A stretch of DNA of 64,000 nt from Cyclina sinensis (GCA_012932295.1 JAAONU010000013.1:38702627-38766626), one strand, 5' to 3'; positions 46,401 through 61,400 are shown, counted from the first letter of the stretch. Notes: generated by a model from the letters alone, not told the origin. A program made the numbers and translations.

Positions 46401-49400
46401 TGTTATCATCTGAACTCAATTTTAGGACCAACTCAATATTAAGACCACTTATTGCTGGTCCCAGAGGTGGTCTCATTATTGAGGTTTTACTGTACTTGCA
46501 CACAATACCCCTTTTGACAAGGCCTTCCCACTGACCTATATTTGTTTGACCTTGACCCCTGAATGACCTTCACCTTGAAGATCCATTTGTCCGAAAACTT
46601 TAACATTGCCCATAACTACCTTATTAGTAAGTGGATTTACTTCATACATGGACACAACACCCCTTTGGACAAGACCTTCCCACTGACCTTTCATTATTTG
46701 ACCTTGACCCCTGAATATCTATTTGTCCAAAACGTAATATTTGGCCATAACTTCAGAATTAGTAAGCGGATAAACTTCATACTTAAACACAACACTCCTT
46801 TTGACAAGACCTTCCCACCGACCTATATTTGTTTGACCTTGACCCCTGAATGACCTTCACCTTGAAGATCCAATTGTCCAAAAACTTTAACATTGCCTAT
46901 AACTGCCTTATTATGTCACCCCCCCCCCCCATCTGGGGGAGACATATTGTTTTTGCCTTGTCTTTCTGTCCATCTGACCTTCTGTCAATCTGTCACACTT
47001 CGTTTCTGCTCAATAACTGGACTACCATTTGACCCAGAGACTTCAAACTTTATAGGATGATTGCCCTTATTTAGTAGAAGAACCCTATTCATTTTGGGGT
47101 CAGTAGCTCAAAGGTCAAGGTCACAGGGGCCCAACGAGTGTAAACCATTTCTGCTCAATATCTGGAGTTCTATTTCACCCAGAGCCTTCAAACTTCATAG
47201 GATGATTGCCCTTATTGAGAAGGAGAACCCTATTCATTTTGGGGTCAGTAAGTCAAAGGTCAAGGTCACAGGTGCTGGAAGAGTGTAAACCGTTTCTGCT
47301 CAATAACTGGAGTTCTATTTCACCCAGAATGCTATTGATTTTGTGGTCGGTAGGTCAGAGGTCAAGGTCACAGGGGCCCGAAGAGCTTAAACCATTTCCA
47401 CTCAATAACTAAGTTCAGTTTCAGCCAGAGCCTTCAAATTTCATAGTGTGGCGGAGAAATTTTAAATATTTTAAATATTTTATTTTAGTTTCAAATTGCC
47501 CCCTAACTCTGCCACATTTGTTGTTTATTTTAATCCAACTTACTCAGGAGCAAAGAAATAACAAATTTGAACATTTCTTAATTTTAATTTCTAACAGTCT
47601 ATATCCAAATATTTATCTAAACACTAACGAAACTTAAAGTATACTTGTGAACTGAAATTAAAGAGAACTCAGCCTTTTACAAATTTCTGGCTCTTTTTAT
47701 ATCATGGAATGGGCGGGAAATATAAATGGCACCGGAGCATACCAATATAAGAAAAGCACATGAAAAACATGAGATTCATGATTCCCTTATTATTCATGAC
47801 AAAAGCATGATTCTCATGCATGTAAAAATAAACTCCCAATAACCTAGTTACTTACTAGTATGCTCCAACTACCATCCACATTGCTCCCACAAAACAATGT
47901 ATATTCGCACTTCGCGACACATAGGGCGATTGCCCTTATTGAGTAGAAGAACCCTATTGATTCTGGGGTCAGTAGGTCAAAGGTCAAGGTCACCGCTGGA
48001 AGGACACTCGACCATATATACATTTTTGTATGTTAAAAACATGGACTGCTTTGAAGCTGTTGTTACTCCAAAACATTACAGCTACCACGATGTAACATAA
48101 TGCTGTCTTCCACACTACCGTTGATACAAACAGTTCCACTGTGATGTCAGGGGACATCAACCGTGGCTAGAGTAAGGTGTGGAACTATCATAACCATACA
48201 TATGTTAATATATATATATATATATATATAATGTTTTTTATACCATAATAAATGACAGAGGCTTCTGTTTCAGAAAGGTGATATCTCTTCCTTGGCCTTC
48301 CTGCCATCGGGTGCAGGGGGAGACATGTGTTTTTCACAAAAAACATCTAGTTAGTAAGTGGATTTACTTCATACTTGGACACAACCCCCTTTGGATAAGA
48401 CCTTCCCACTGACCTATATTTATTTGACCTTGACCCCTGAATGACTGGTTCTCAGCTCAAAGGTCAAAGCACCACTTTTGGGGGCATTGTCACCTTACAG
48501 TGACAGTTCTTGTTATTTATTTATTTATTTATTTTGGGGATGTGAAGGTACTTACTGTCCTTCCCCCCCCCACCCCTTCACCCCCACCCCCACCACCTTT
48601 TTTTCATTTCTTTAGTTTTATGGATGAGTACAAAAACTGCAATAAAGTTATTTTGAAATGTTGCAGTGTGTTGAATCTAACAATAACATTGCCCCTAAAA
48701 TATTTAAGTTTATGGAAGTATTTTCTGAGATTGAGCTACTGCATTTTGCCTGTTTTCTATGTATCCCACTAACTTCAGACTCACATTGGACAGTTTCCTC
48801 TTGAATCTTCCTGCATCAAGAACATTCCAAGTTTAAATATTATGTATTTCTTACATTGTATATGGAAACATAAAATGAGAAATATGCATTTTTACCACCA
48901 GATCAATGGTTATGTCAGTATGTCTGCATTTCTAGTACTAGTACATAGTTTTACATCACAAGTTAATGAAATAGTGGAATACAATCCCTCAGTCAATATA
49001 TACAGCCTAAAACCTTAAAGTGTTGGAACAGAGTATACTAGGGCTTTGTCACCAGTGTAGATCCAGATCAGACATTGTGCAGCAAAGCTGGCTAATCAGG
49101 ATCTACACTTTCTGCTGCCCATTCACTTGGTAGGGTTCTAGTGTCCAAGTTTCGAACATTGTGGACCCTGATCAGCTGGTACAGTTGCACACTGGTTGAT
49201 CTGGGTCCACACTGACTGCAAAAAAAAAAATTAAGTGCTTTAAGGGTGAATAAGCATGTTTTCTTCTAATTACAATACACCATCTGAATCTGCTAAGGCA
49301 GGTGAAGTGTTCCTGATAATAAATGCTGCAGAATGTAGCTCTTTCAGGAATTATAAAGATTAACTAATATCCAATTAAATTTTACAGAAGTTGGTCTTGC

Positions 49401-52400
49401 CAAAATGCCCGCGCGCTTATGACACTTGTGTTTGTTTTTTGTAAATTAATTATATTTTCACATTTTAGAAAAGTTCAACAGACTTTTATGCCATAATGAA
49501 GAACAATTTCTGGAGTTATTAGAGAAGCGATGTGGTCACAGGGGACTAATAACTGTTAGTAACCACTACTCCTGCATGGATGATCCTTTTATGTGGGGTA
49601 AGCCCGTTTGTTTACCATACATGTTTTAGGATGAAGTTATTCATCATGCAGTCAAAGTAATTTATTCATGAATCTGTATTTCAGACTGAACAAAAACTGA
49701 TTTTGCATGCTGTGATAATCTTAACAAATTTATGTCTGATTAAGTCTTATTCTGAAGTTGTATCAGCTGTTAATTTGTCTAGATTCTATTTTTATTCTTT
49801 TTATATACTATAGATTTGAGTAATAAGATACGTATTGTGATATTTGTATAAATATTTTTCATCAGTGTGGATTTGTCAGAGTGGAGTAACAAATAATAAT
49901 AAAGATAATTTTTACACAAAAAAATGTCCCTGAAATAAGATAGTAATTGCAAAACTGAGGTCTATTGTGTTGAACTTTGTTTAGAATTTAAGGTTATGAT
50001 TTCATTTAAAATTTATATGTTTTAAGATACTAAATTTTTACACATAATAAATCATTGTTATTCTTCTGGTATGTAGAAAGACCTGAACTTTTATAGGTAT
50101 AAGAAGATGGAAGCATGCATTTGGGACTCGATACTTGAGGTGGACACCCAGTGCACATAATATTTGTTTCACCAACTATCTTAGTGCATTGTTCTTTTCA
50201 CTTGGAAAGTAAGTTTTTCATGAAGCATGTACATTCAGGCTTGTAAATGAAAACCATTGCCTGTTAAAGGTGAAATAGAAGTTTTCTTTTTAAGGTGGTA
50301 CTTAATGAAAACTGTTCCTGTTAAAATGTTTTGTCTCTTCTTTTTAATCATTGACCTAGTGGTAGTCTTTAATAGAGATGTTTATATGCCCCCGAAGGGA
50401 GGCATAAAGTAATCGCACTGTCTGTCTGTCTGGCCATCCGGCCGCACTACCGAAAGTAAATAGGGGGCCATCTAACTGTAAACATAATGAAAGAGAACAA
50501 TAGAGTTCATTCCGTAACAATAGAATAAGGGGCCAATCCAGTTTCGGCAGCCCGTCGATCTGTCTGTCCTGTAAAATCTTGTCCTTGCTTCATCTCCAAA
50601 ACCGCTTGAGGGATTTCTTTGAAACTTAATAGGAGTGTTTGTCACCAAGTCTAGTTGTGCATATCGTCAGGAGATTCCGCTCGATTAATTTTTGGCAGAG
50701 TTATGGGCATTCGTCCTTTTTTTTACTCTAAAGTCTTGTCCCCGCTTCATCTCCAAAACCGCTTGAGGGATTTCATTGAAACTTAACAGGAGTGTTTGTC
50801 ACCAAGCCTAGTTGTGCATGTCGTCAGGAGATTCTGCTCGATTTATTTTTGGTTTGGAAGAGTTATTGGCACTTAGACATTTTTTTTGCTCTTACTTCTA
50901 TATTAAAGTCTTGTCCACACTTCATCTCCAAAACTGCTTGGAGAAGTTCATTGAAACTTCACAGGAATGTTTGTCACTAAGCCTAGTTGTACATATTGTC
51001 AGGAGTTTCTGCTCGGATTATTTTTGGCAGAGTTATGGGCACTTAGTCATTTTTTACTCTAACTTCTATATTAAAATCTTGTCCACACTTCATCTCCAAA
51101 ACCACTGGAGGATTTCATTGAAACTACAGAGGAATGTTTGTCACCAAACCAAGCTGTGCATTTCGTCAGTAGTTTCTTGTCAGATTATTTTTGGCAGTGT
51201 TATGGGCCCTTCATCATTTCTTACTATAACTTCTGTATTAAAATCTTGTCCAAGCTACATCTTAAAAACTGCTTAGGGGATTTTACTGAAACCAGAATGT
51301 TTGTCACCAAGCCTTGTTATATATAAAACATCATTAGGGGTTGGGAATAAAACAATATTGTTCATATTCAAGACCAAACTCACAGCTTTCAATTTCATTG
51401 AATAATTATGTCTTCAATATTTAGATAAGAATCTGAAGCAGATAAACATTACTTTACCATTTATCTTCAGTTTGTGCTCTATTTTTTGTCGGATCTCTTT
51501 TCCACAGGCATATTCAATTATATATTTACACCAGTTTCATTTCAAAGCTACATTTCGGGGGCATATGTCAATTCCCAGTGACAGCTCTTGTTGTATAATG
51601 TTAGGAATTATGCCATAGTTTCCTCTGTAAGTAAATGGATTATGGTACAGACTTGACATAGTTGTACAATGATGACTGTCTACTAGCTGAATCATTACAA
51701 GTAAACATTTATTAGATAAGAAAAGGCTGTGTAAATGAAGGAAGAAAGCACCTTCTTAACCAATATGTTTTTAAAATTTAGTAAAATTAAATATGAGTTA
51801 CTTGTAATAAAACCAACATTCTAACATTCTGCAATTTGCCAGCAGTAAACAAAGACGGATTTGACCATGATTTATCATACACATTATATCATGCTGAATA
51901 CAAGCACCTGCCTGATGACGTCTACTTTCGTCTGTTCTTATTTGTCATTGTAAACTTCAATAACTTTTTGAAATATTTTTATAAGTGAAATATTGTAATA
52001 AACTTTGATTTTCATCTTAGGAATGTCAAAAGCGTAGTTGAGATAATCTTATTTACAAATTTAACATTCTATACATGTAATTATTATTCTAGATGTGTTC
52101 CAGTTGTCAGGGGAGATGGTGTTTACCAGAAAGGAATGGATTTCTGTCTGGAAAAACTGAACAATGGTGAATGGGTGCATATGTTCCCAGAAGGTAATAC
52201 ATGTAATATGGCACAATGATCGAGATGTCACACCATAGAATGCCTCTGTTATCCTCTGTAATCTACTCATGACAGCACAACAAAAATCACAGCTCTGTTT
52301 TTTGTCTGTTCCAGTAAATTCACCAGATCTTGCAGCCAGCTCTTAGTATGATGCAGCCAGCTAAATGAATCTAGATTTGAAAGCAAAATTTGCTATACTG

Positions 52401-55400
52401 TCTATTTTGATTCAGTAATATAGATATAATAAAACTGAAGACCTTGTTTTGATCATTCTCACCCTAGATTTTCGAGAAAATTAGTTTATTTGGTTCAGTT
52501 GTGTTTAATGCACTCTAAAAGTCAAAGTCTTATGAAGCTGGCATTTACCTAACTAGTTTATCTACCCAACCATCAGTCTTGGGGAAAACCAGTGCTAGAC
52601 TTCAAATTTTCCTTAAGAAATGGCCAACTTCCTCACTTAAATGGTATTCTCACTATTTGTCAGTAGTAGAGCTTAAAACCCATAATCATTAATCAGTCAG
52701 TCAGAGGTTAAGTGATTTTAGTTCAGCTAAATTCTTCAAAAGGAGATTATTGATAACAATTGTGAAGCAGGAAAAAAAATTGATCTGACATTTCTGTCTG
52801 ATTTATTTCCAAGTTTTGTTTTCCAGTAATTTCAGTGCATAACAAACAATATTTATTCACGGGGAAAATCAAGAATCTTAACATGCTGCTAGATATCACT
52901 TGGGGTAGAGCTAGTGGTATTTTTAGACCCTTTTAAACCCAGCCTCTATTTCAAATAGTTTGTAATCAAAGGATTGGAAGTACTAAAACTGAGCTAAGCT
53001 ATTACAAAAGAAATAAAGAAACAAGATCATGTCAAGATGAAAAGTCTATATAAAGTTTCTACAGTGTATGCTTGAAGTCACAGAGAGCTGTAAATATACA
53101 TAAAAAAGTAATAGCCATGGTTGAATTGTGTTTATGTCAGTGAAAAGTGTCTTCATTAGTTTTGCTTCAAAATGTATAAATGTTAATTTTATTGCCAAGT
53201 TTCCTTTATTATTTAGATATTTTCTAATCTGTTTGGTAAAAAGTATAGAAAATGTAAATGTATTTTATGTAGCGGTAAGTTCTGATTAGATTTGATAATA
53301 TTTTGTCAAATAATACTGGCCTATATGCTTTTAAGAAACTTTTTATAACTTTAAGAGAAAAATCTTAAATTGAGTAGTTTATGAGCAATATTGTTCCTGT
53401 GAATCCAAGATATGGATGGAGTTTCTTGAGGAATTGTACTAAATTTTGCACAATATTTGACATATAACAAGTTAATTTCCCATTTCATCTTGATAATACC
53501 CCACCACCTTCAGTGCTATGATTAGAATTCCAGTCACCTGTCACTGTGCTGAAATCCTTTGAAAATATTGCCATTATACATGAGAATATCAAAATGATTG
53601 ATTGTTTGATATACATGGTAAACTGCAAGTCACTGTTTAAACTAACAATTGAATACTCTTAAAGGCATAAAAAAATATTACAAGGAACAAGAGAGGTTTT
53701 CAATATTATTCAGCAAACTTGAATTTCAGAATTATCCAAAAAAGTTGGTATAAAAGATTTTAAAGGTCCTGCTTATGGCTATTGTTATGGTCCAGTCAGT
53801 GTACACTAGCCTTTGATTGTATACAATGTATAACCTCTGACAACTGTGTCCAGGAATCTATTCTTTGACTTAGTGGTCTAGGATGTTTGTTTTCTGATTT
53901 TGAATCCTGCTCTTGGTGGTCTTTTTCAAGATGCATTGCATCTTTCTGTTATAAACTTTTATTTCTGTAAGATGGGAGCTTGTCTGGGGTAACCCCTCCT
54001 GGACTAAGTAATAAAAATAATACAAAATGCAAGATTTCTGATATAAAAATAGACCATACCATTCTTTGTCATAAAATAATGACTTTCACAAGAGAGTGTG
54101 TGTTATGGTTCAGTGTACACCTGTCTATAACCAGACTAACAACTACATCAGCGAATCGGTTATTTGGCTCAGAGGTCTTTGATGCAGGAGGGCCTGAGTT
54201 TGAATCCTGCTCCGGGTGGTCTTTTCAAAGATGCCTTGCATCTTTCTGTTACAAACTTCGATGTCTGTAAGACTATAATTATATCAGTCTTGGTTATTCT
54301 GAAGATTTTATTTCAAACCTAATAACTGTTTTTACTCCTGACATGATTTAAACATTCAGAAATTGTTTTTAATTGAACTTATTTCCTGACAGATTTAGTT
54401 CTTTAAGGTAAAATCAGAGAAGCTACAGAAATGGCTGTCAATATGGTAGATCCTTAAAAAATACATTTTTGGTGTTTCAGGTAAAATCAACCTGGAGAAG
54501 GAGATAATAAGACTAAAATGGGGTAAGCTCTCTCTTATTTTCTTTCAACAGATCAAATGGTTTTTACCTTTTCCGTACAATACTTTTTGGAATGACCAGT
54601 TTCTTGTCAAATATTATATGTTTTGTAAGTACATACAACCTATGGCTGTTTCTGTAATAGAAATTTTGTAAAAATGTGATATGGACCTTTGATGTTTTGA
54701 GTTTTTGGTGTGTATAAGTGCATACAGTAACTTGCTATTTCTTACAGTTTTTCAAATATCCTGTGACATCTGCTATATACATTGTAATTCAAGCTTGTTT
54801 TTTTATGATTGCCATATTGCTTTCAGTAAGGACAGTTTCTAAAAGTTTTTAAACAAAAGAATGAATTCAAGAAATAACTTCTTTTATTGGATTAAAACAT
54901 GAAAGAAATATTAACTTATATAAAAGTCATCTGCATAGCAACTAGCATATTACTATGGCAACTATTTTGCTTAGTTATCACCACTGTATTAAATAACTTT
55001 GAGAAAAAAGGAACTCTTTTAGTAATTTTGATACCAGTGTTCAAAGATATTTTGTTACGGTCCAAATCAAAAGAGTAACAGAAAGAATAACCAGTAACAA
55101 ACTTTTAAACAATAACAAAAATTAATTCTGTAACAAATTACTAAAGTATTAAAGTACAATTACACAAAGTCACAAAGAAAATGTTTTTACAGGCTTTAAT
55201 GTAGTCCTTAAATTAATTAATAACCTGTCTGATCCTGGTTATTGTTAATTGTCCTAAACTCTTAATCACTGTTGAAGTGTTTTCCACAAAAGTCCATAGA
55301 GTAATCCCACAAATTGTTGAAAAGTTTAATTAATTCCTCACACAGTATAGACCGTTCCAGAAATTAGTATCTCCCTAATTACCTCCCTTGCATACGCCAT

Positions 55401-58400
55401 TAAGGGACTGTGCAGACTGAAGCAATTTTATAATGCAGAGCCTAGAAAACGTCCCATTTTTACAGCTGTAATGTGATTGTGACGTTAAATGTTAGAGAAA
55501 CAGATTCAAATAAACCACATGAAGCATTATGAAGCATTAATTATCAGCAAAGATCTATCCCATGGTCTTCTAACTGAAAAAAAGTATATTTGTAAACGAT
55601 ATTTTGCTGACATGTAACTGTGAAATAAAGGTCTTGTGACATTCTCCGGTAGATAAAATTTTTTTATTTTATCAAAATTTCACAAAAAAACTGCTTTTAA
55701 CAAGTACATGTATCTTTAAAAAAATTTGACCAAAAGGGTACTGTTATATAGGTGTCATAATAATTTTGTTTTCTGTATTACAAGAAATGTCCACAACAGT
55801 GATGTTAAAAATAACAAGAAGGAAGCAAACATATTATTGTAATATCAATATCTTACAAACGTGTGGCTTGCAGCTATAAGTTTCTTTCTGCATACACAAA
55901 CTTGCATGTTGTACATATCAGTACCTTGCAAAAACAGATTTCCCAAATTCAAGAAATAAAGTAGAGAAGAAAAGGTCAATATGGCAACAGATGGTAAATT
56001 TCATACGGTCTTGTAAGTTTTGCTTTTAAGGAAGAATATATATTCTTAAATTTCAGGAACAAATAAAGACCATGTTTTATAGCCTTCAGGAATTTTCTCA
56101 AGAGCAAATATTGTTATTACAGTGTTTTACTGTGACTGATCAAGCAAGACCGACAATGACAATTAATGGTGACTTATCAAAACAAAGACAGTATGTCACC
56201 CCCATATTATGTAACCACAATCCTTCACCACAGGACACCGCGAAAGATAAAAGACAGCTTGGTAATTAAAGGAGCACTAAATAGTGCATATTTATTGACA
56301 AGACTAGTATTCTTTGAAACTGTATCAAAGAATAAAACAAGTTTTAGTTGAAATAGATTGAACATGCGGTTGATGAATGAGATATTTAATTTTGTCATTT
56401 TGTCAATTTTGTAAGCTTTCAGAGTTGTTCAAATAATTGAAATTTGAAAAGGAAAGCAGTGCTTTCAATATTATTTGCATTTTACACATATTATAGGTAT
56501 GTGGTTTACACAACTCAGACTTCCACTTTGAACAGTCCATTGTCTTTTTTCACAGTCTTTCATGTGTTAGATATTTCAAGTTTAATAACGATATATTCAA
56601 GTAATAATAATAAAATAAAAAGATGTTTATTCTGCAACAAAATTCACGCGATATAAGACAGTATGTCAGCTTGAAATGTGCTAAAGTTATACCGATTTAT
56701 GTGGAACTTAAGCATCATAGCAAGGTTTAGCAGTCCTTTAATCGCAGAAGGCCTCACATGGTTCTGCATTTAGGAAACAGGTTTTCTCATTTAAGAAGAT
56801 TTGAACCTACCGGTATGATCCTCAAACTTAATTGGATAGTTGGACATGAGTTTAGGTCCACCAGGTCTAAGGTCAGAATCACAGGGGTCAGCTTGAAAAA
56901 GTATTCAGGAGTCATCTCAAGAACAACTGTGTACAAGGACCCTCAAACTTTACAGGAGGATTGGATGAGGTGAATAGTTGACCACAATTAATTTTTGAGT
57001 CAACTGAGATAAGGGTCAAGATTACAGAGGCCTACACTTGGAAACTATTATCTGATTAAATATTCAAGAAATTCTAAACCCTGGACCCTCAGACTTTACG
57101 GCTTGGCCATGTTGAAGTTGCAACCTCACAGTGGCCTACACTTTGAAAATGGTTTTAACGTGTAAACTCTATAAGACCTGGACCTTTACAGGATGTGTAT
57201 CTATACATGTACCGTTTTGATTCTGGCCTTCTTGATGGAAGATCAAGCTTACTGGGACTTGCTATTAGACAACAGTTTCCTATTCATCACTCAAGAACAA
57301 CTAAGCATAGGACCCTCTTACTTAATATATGCTTTTGGGCCAACAAGGTCAAAGGTCATTGGGGTTTTTACTTTGAAAAAAGTTTCTGATCTATAACTTG
57401 TGAACTTCTGGACCAGTGACCATCAATCTTTGTTAGTCATATTTAGTTGACCCCTATTGTGTTAAGGTTTAATATGTCAAACGTCAGTTGAAATTTGTTT
57501 ACAAAAAGCATATTGGCAGGAAGCATGTGTGTTGCCCTGATCTTTTTCAGATATCTGATCAACTCATTATTTATTCTTTATCTGTTTTTTTCTGTAAAAA
57601 CATTGATGATCTGGAATGGATGTTTTACAGGTATTGGAAGATTGATAGCTGAAAGTGATGTAACTCCTCTAGTTCTACCTCTCTATCATATAGGTAAGTA
57701 TGGTTTATATTGTAAGCCCTCATCAGAGGTTTAATATCAATGTTTATGAACAATTACCTTTATTATAAAAGAAAAAAGAAAATAATGAAAAAGACTGCAA
57801 AAAATAGTGAAATGCGTAGTAAATCTACTCAGATTGTAATGTTTTAAGCTAGACTTTATGAAGTAAATGGAGAGCTGTCCTATTCACCCCGGCATCCGTG
57901 TGCATGTCCAGATTTCTGATTAAAGTTTTTGTGCAGTAAAATATTGTTTACTATAACTTCTTTATTTCTTTAGGGATTTCCTTCAAACCTCTAATATATG
58001 TTCCTTATCATCACCCACATCATAGTATGGTAAGGTTCATAACTCTAGCACCTTTATTTCCAGAATTATCTCCCATTTAAACTTAGAATTTTCCTTAAAA
58101 AATGTAATATTTTACTATAACTTCTTTATTTCTTGAGGAATTTACTTCAAACTTCTAATATATGTTCCTTATCATCACCCTCATCATATGTGGTAAAGTT
58201 CAAAACTCTAGCTCTATCTGTTGGGGGCATACATTTTGCCAAGACTTGACTATTGTTGCACAATATGGGGATCATGCAGCACTGAACTTGAAAACAGAAT
58301 GTTAAAATTTCAAAAAAGGGCTGGTCGTATCATTCTTGATGAACCTTAGGATGCTCCATTACAAGAACTTTTCACCAAATTAAATTGGATAACATTTGCT

Positions 58401-61400
58401 GACAGAGTAATTTATAAGAAAGCTATACTAATGTATAAATGTCTTAATAATGAAAGCCCCCAGTACTTAGCCGATAAATTAAAAAGAAGTGAAAATACTG
58501 GCCTAAGGTCATCTACAAACCAACTACTCTGTTTACCAAAGCCCAAACTTGAATTCTACAGAAAGTCCTCTTCATATGCAGGACCAAAGATATGGAATGA
58601 GATACCAGTAAGCATCAGACAGGCCGAAAACCTTTCTTCATTTAAAAAACAATTTTTAACCTGGAAGTTCTCTGGTGGGGCTAACTGAAGTTTAGCTCAA
58701 TAGATTGTGATTATATATATGTAAATACTTTATATTCAGTTGTTCATAAATGATGTTTATGTATATTTATGTGGACCATATTGTAAATTGGTTTAACCAA
58801 ATATGTCATCCACTGTAAATAAAGACGTTACTTACTTACTACTTACTTACTTACTTACATATATCAGTTAAAGTGACAGCATTTGTTACAGTATATGCTT
58901 AGCCTGATTTGGTTCTTAAAGATTTGTGAATCCATTTTTAAAAAGAAAACCAAAAGTATCTCTATCATAGGAATTATTTTAGAACCAGAAGCTGTTATGA
59001 AAATTTGAGATTACCTTGATTTTAGTTTATTGTATATAGTTTCGTACACTTGCCAACTTAAATTAGACTTACTGTATTGTTTCCTGGTAGGGAATATTAG
59101 TAATTGTCACGGCAACACTTTTTATGTATGACAGTTGTATGGATGTTGAACTTTTAACTGCCGTTCTTATCAGTTACAATATCTAGAAATAGTTTACAAG
59201 ATTACAAAGTATGGTTGCCACTTTGCCTTTGCATTAGTGCTTCAAAGTCAGTTTTAAAAAGAGTTATTGATATATTTCAGGAATGGATGATGTTCTTCCG
59301 AACAAAAAGCCATATATACCTCAAATAAATAAGGTAAACAAAACATTTTTTTTAGAAGATATAAAAATGAAGCACTTTCTGTTAGATTAACCAGAGAAAT
59401 TTCTTTGGAAAAACATTTTTTTAGATTTTTAAAGAAGTTTCATGAACAATGATGCATGCATGCTCACTCCACTTCTTCCTCAAGCAATTTTACTTAAATA
59501 ACATACCAGCACAAAAACTGAATTATGAAAAGCCAGTAGTTTTTACATTATATAAGTATTATCAAATTAGACTCTTGTCACACTAGGAGAAAGTTCAGAT
59601 TTTGTAAAAATGATGACTTCATAAAAATGCTGTCATGTTGTTTTATATTTAAAGTTATATTACTTGTCAAAATGACAGAGAGGCATGACGGCCAGCAAAA
59701 ATGCTAAAAGCACAGTGAATATTCAGAAATCATGTCACGAGTGTCATGGAGTTCTTTCCATTCTGAGTGGATATAAAAATGAAAGTATACCTTTCAGTAC
59801 AGTTGTAAATTTAATTTATTTCTGGGCCAGTCATAAAATAGGTAATGATTCTTTTTATGCCCCCACAATGTGGGGTGCATATAGCGTTGCACTTGTCCGT
59901 CCGTACGTCTGTCCGTACGTCCCGAAATCTCGTGAACGCAACTCTTCTTAAACCGGATGGCAGATTTTGCTTAAACTTCCAGGGATGAACAACCTTAATG
60001 TGTAGATGGTAGTAAAGTAAGGAATTTTTGCTGCGACCAAATTTAACAGAATAATGGCCCTTTGTTGATTTTTTCACTATATACCATATAAATAATTGAA
60101 CATATAAATTTTACATTTGTAATTTAATTTAACATGTACATAAGGTTACCTGTAGATCATTTTAGGTATATGTACAGAAAAAATCTTACATACAGGATAT
60201 ACATGCTCTTGTTTATGAGCACTTATGCATAGTGGGGGCATCCGTGTCCTATGGACACAGTTCTAGTTCTACATCCACATCAGTCCAAATGTTTAATTTT
60301 CAGGGATCACTTTGACCACTTATATAACGTTAATAAAAAAGCATTCAGATATAGTTTCCGAAACTAGTGATACATATAATAACTGTTAAAGAAAAAGTAA
60401 TTACTATATTGTTTATAATAGTGACTGAGTGAAGTGAAGACAAAAATTTCAAATATTTCCCTACACTGTATCATTGTTAATTTCTACTTTCAGGTTGTTA
60501 CGATATTAGTTGGGGATCCAATTGATTATTCCGATGATCTAGTCAAGTTACAGAATCTAAATAAAACTCTGGTAAGACCAGATTTCTACTTCAAACATTT
60601 CTTTATACATTTATTAACAGTATACAGTACTTTGTGCTTTACAAATGTATCTTTACCAAATACAAATACAAATACATTTGTATAGCGCAAAAATTATTTA
60701 TCAATATTCTATTGCGCTTTACAGAGTTCATAAGCTATTTACACAGTCACACATAAAGCAGTCAAGCTACAATGTATTTAGCTGTAGAACAGTTTAAATA
60801 AATAAGTTTTCAGTTCCTTTCTGAAAGTGGTTTCATTTCTGATACATTTTAGGTCTTTAGGAAGGGCATTCCACCATTTTGGTCCTACTACAGCTATTGA
60901 TCTGTCAGCAATTCTGGTTCTTGTTTTTGGAACAGTAAATTGAATGTCATCTGAAGATCTTAGTCTGTATTTTCCCTGAACACGGTTGAATAAACACTTC
61001 AAATAGGGAGGGGCTGTTCCCTGCACAGTACGAAAAACAATAACAAGAATTTTGAACATAATTCTTGCCCTCACAGGCAGCCAATGAAGAGATTTAAGAA
61101 TTTCAGTAGTAGGATGATCATATGGAGCACTGGTAACAACTCTTGCAGCTTGGTTCTGAATTCTCTGAAGTTTATTGACCAGATAGGCAGGGATATCCGT
61201 AAAAAGTCCATTGCAGAAGTCGATGTGTGAATGGATGAGCCCGTGTACCATTATTTCTGTTGATTTTTGAGATAGATGTTTGCGAATGTCTTTTAGATTT
61301 CTAAGCTGAGCATAAGTGATCTGACATTTCTTTCTAATATGAGGATAATACCAGTCTAATACCAGTCTATATACATGCATTATAAAGGCATAATGAAAAG

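Larger units (their letters stand above)
46914..48353 (+). mobile_element. TGTCACCCCC-type element, second-level insertion
   Basis: It begins TGTCACCCCCCCCCCC with the complementary TGGGGGAGACA, and ends GGGGGAGACATGTG...AAACATCTAG. It interrupts the host core unit between CCTTATTA and TTAGTAAGTGG. Its own core units (CTCAATAACTGGA, GATTGCCCTTATT, AAAGGTCAAGGTCACAGG) occur at about 47020, 47150, 47290, 47400 and 47930 and contain AGGTCAAGGTCA half-site repeats. Confidence 0.65.
45149..48515 (+). mobile_element. ATGCCCC-type element, host of two nested insertions
   Basis: The left end is the hairpin ATGCCCCCGAAGGGAGGCAT followed by a CCGT/CAGT microsatellite. The right end is GGGGGCATTGTCACCTTACA with GTGACAGTTCTTGTTA. 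The core unit contains AGTGGATTTACTTCATAC, GACAAGACCTTCCCACTGACC and TTTGACCTTGACCCCTGA at about 45430, 46500, 46630, 46770 and 48360. The units are interrupted by the two nested elements below. The same termini are found at 50386-51594. Confidence 0.65.
43448..49468 (+). other. Plus-tafazzin intron 1
   Basis: 6.0-kb intron dominated by transposable elements: a partial pearl-like fragment (44695-45035), a nest of elements (45149-48515) and a fold-back MITE (49053-49214). Near 43786-43816 there is a hairpin GTGGGAGG/CCTCCCAC. Confidence 0.75.

Noticed and set aside
48500..48772. Proline-rich 90-codon frame
   Set aside because: The proline run comes from a C-rich low-complexity tract next to the element end.
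50812..51276. 154-codon open frame on the plus strand
   Set aside because: It spans the tandem core units of the ATGCCCC element, so its peptide repeats itself (SLxLQN-like stretches); it lies within a tafazzin intron and has no protein similarity.
54150..54215. Functional tRNA gene
   Set aside because: Poor stem pairing and a second copy with the same non-tRNA body at 53.8 kb identify a SINE.
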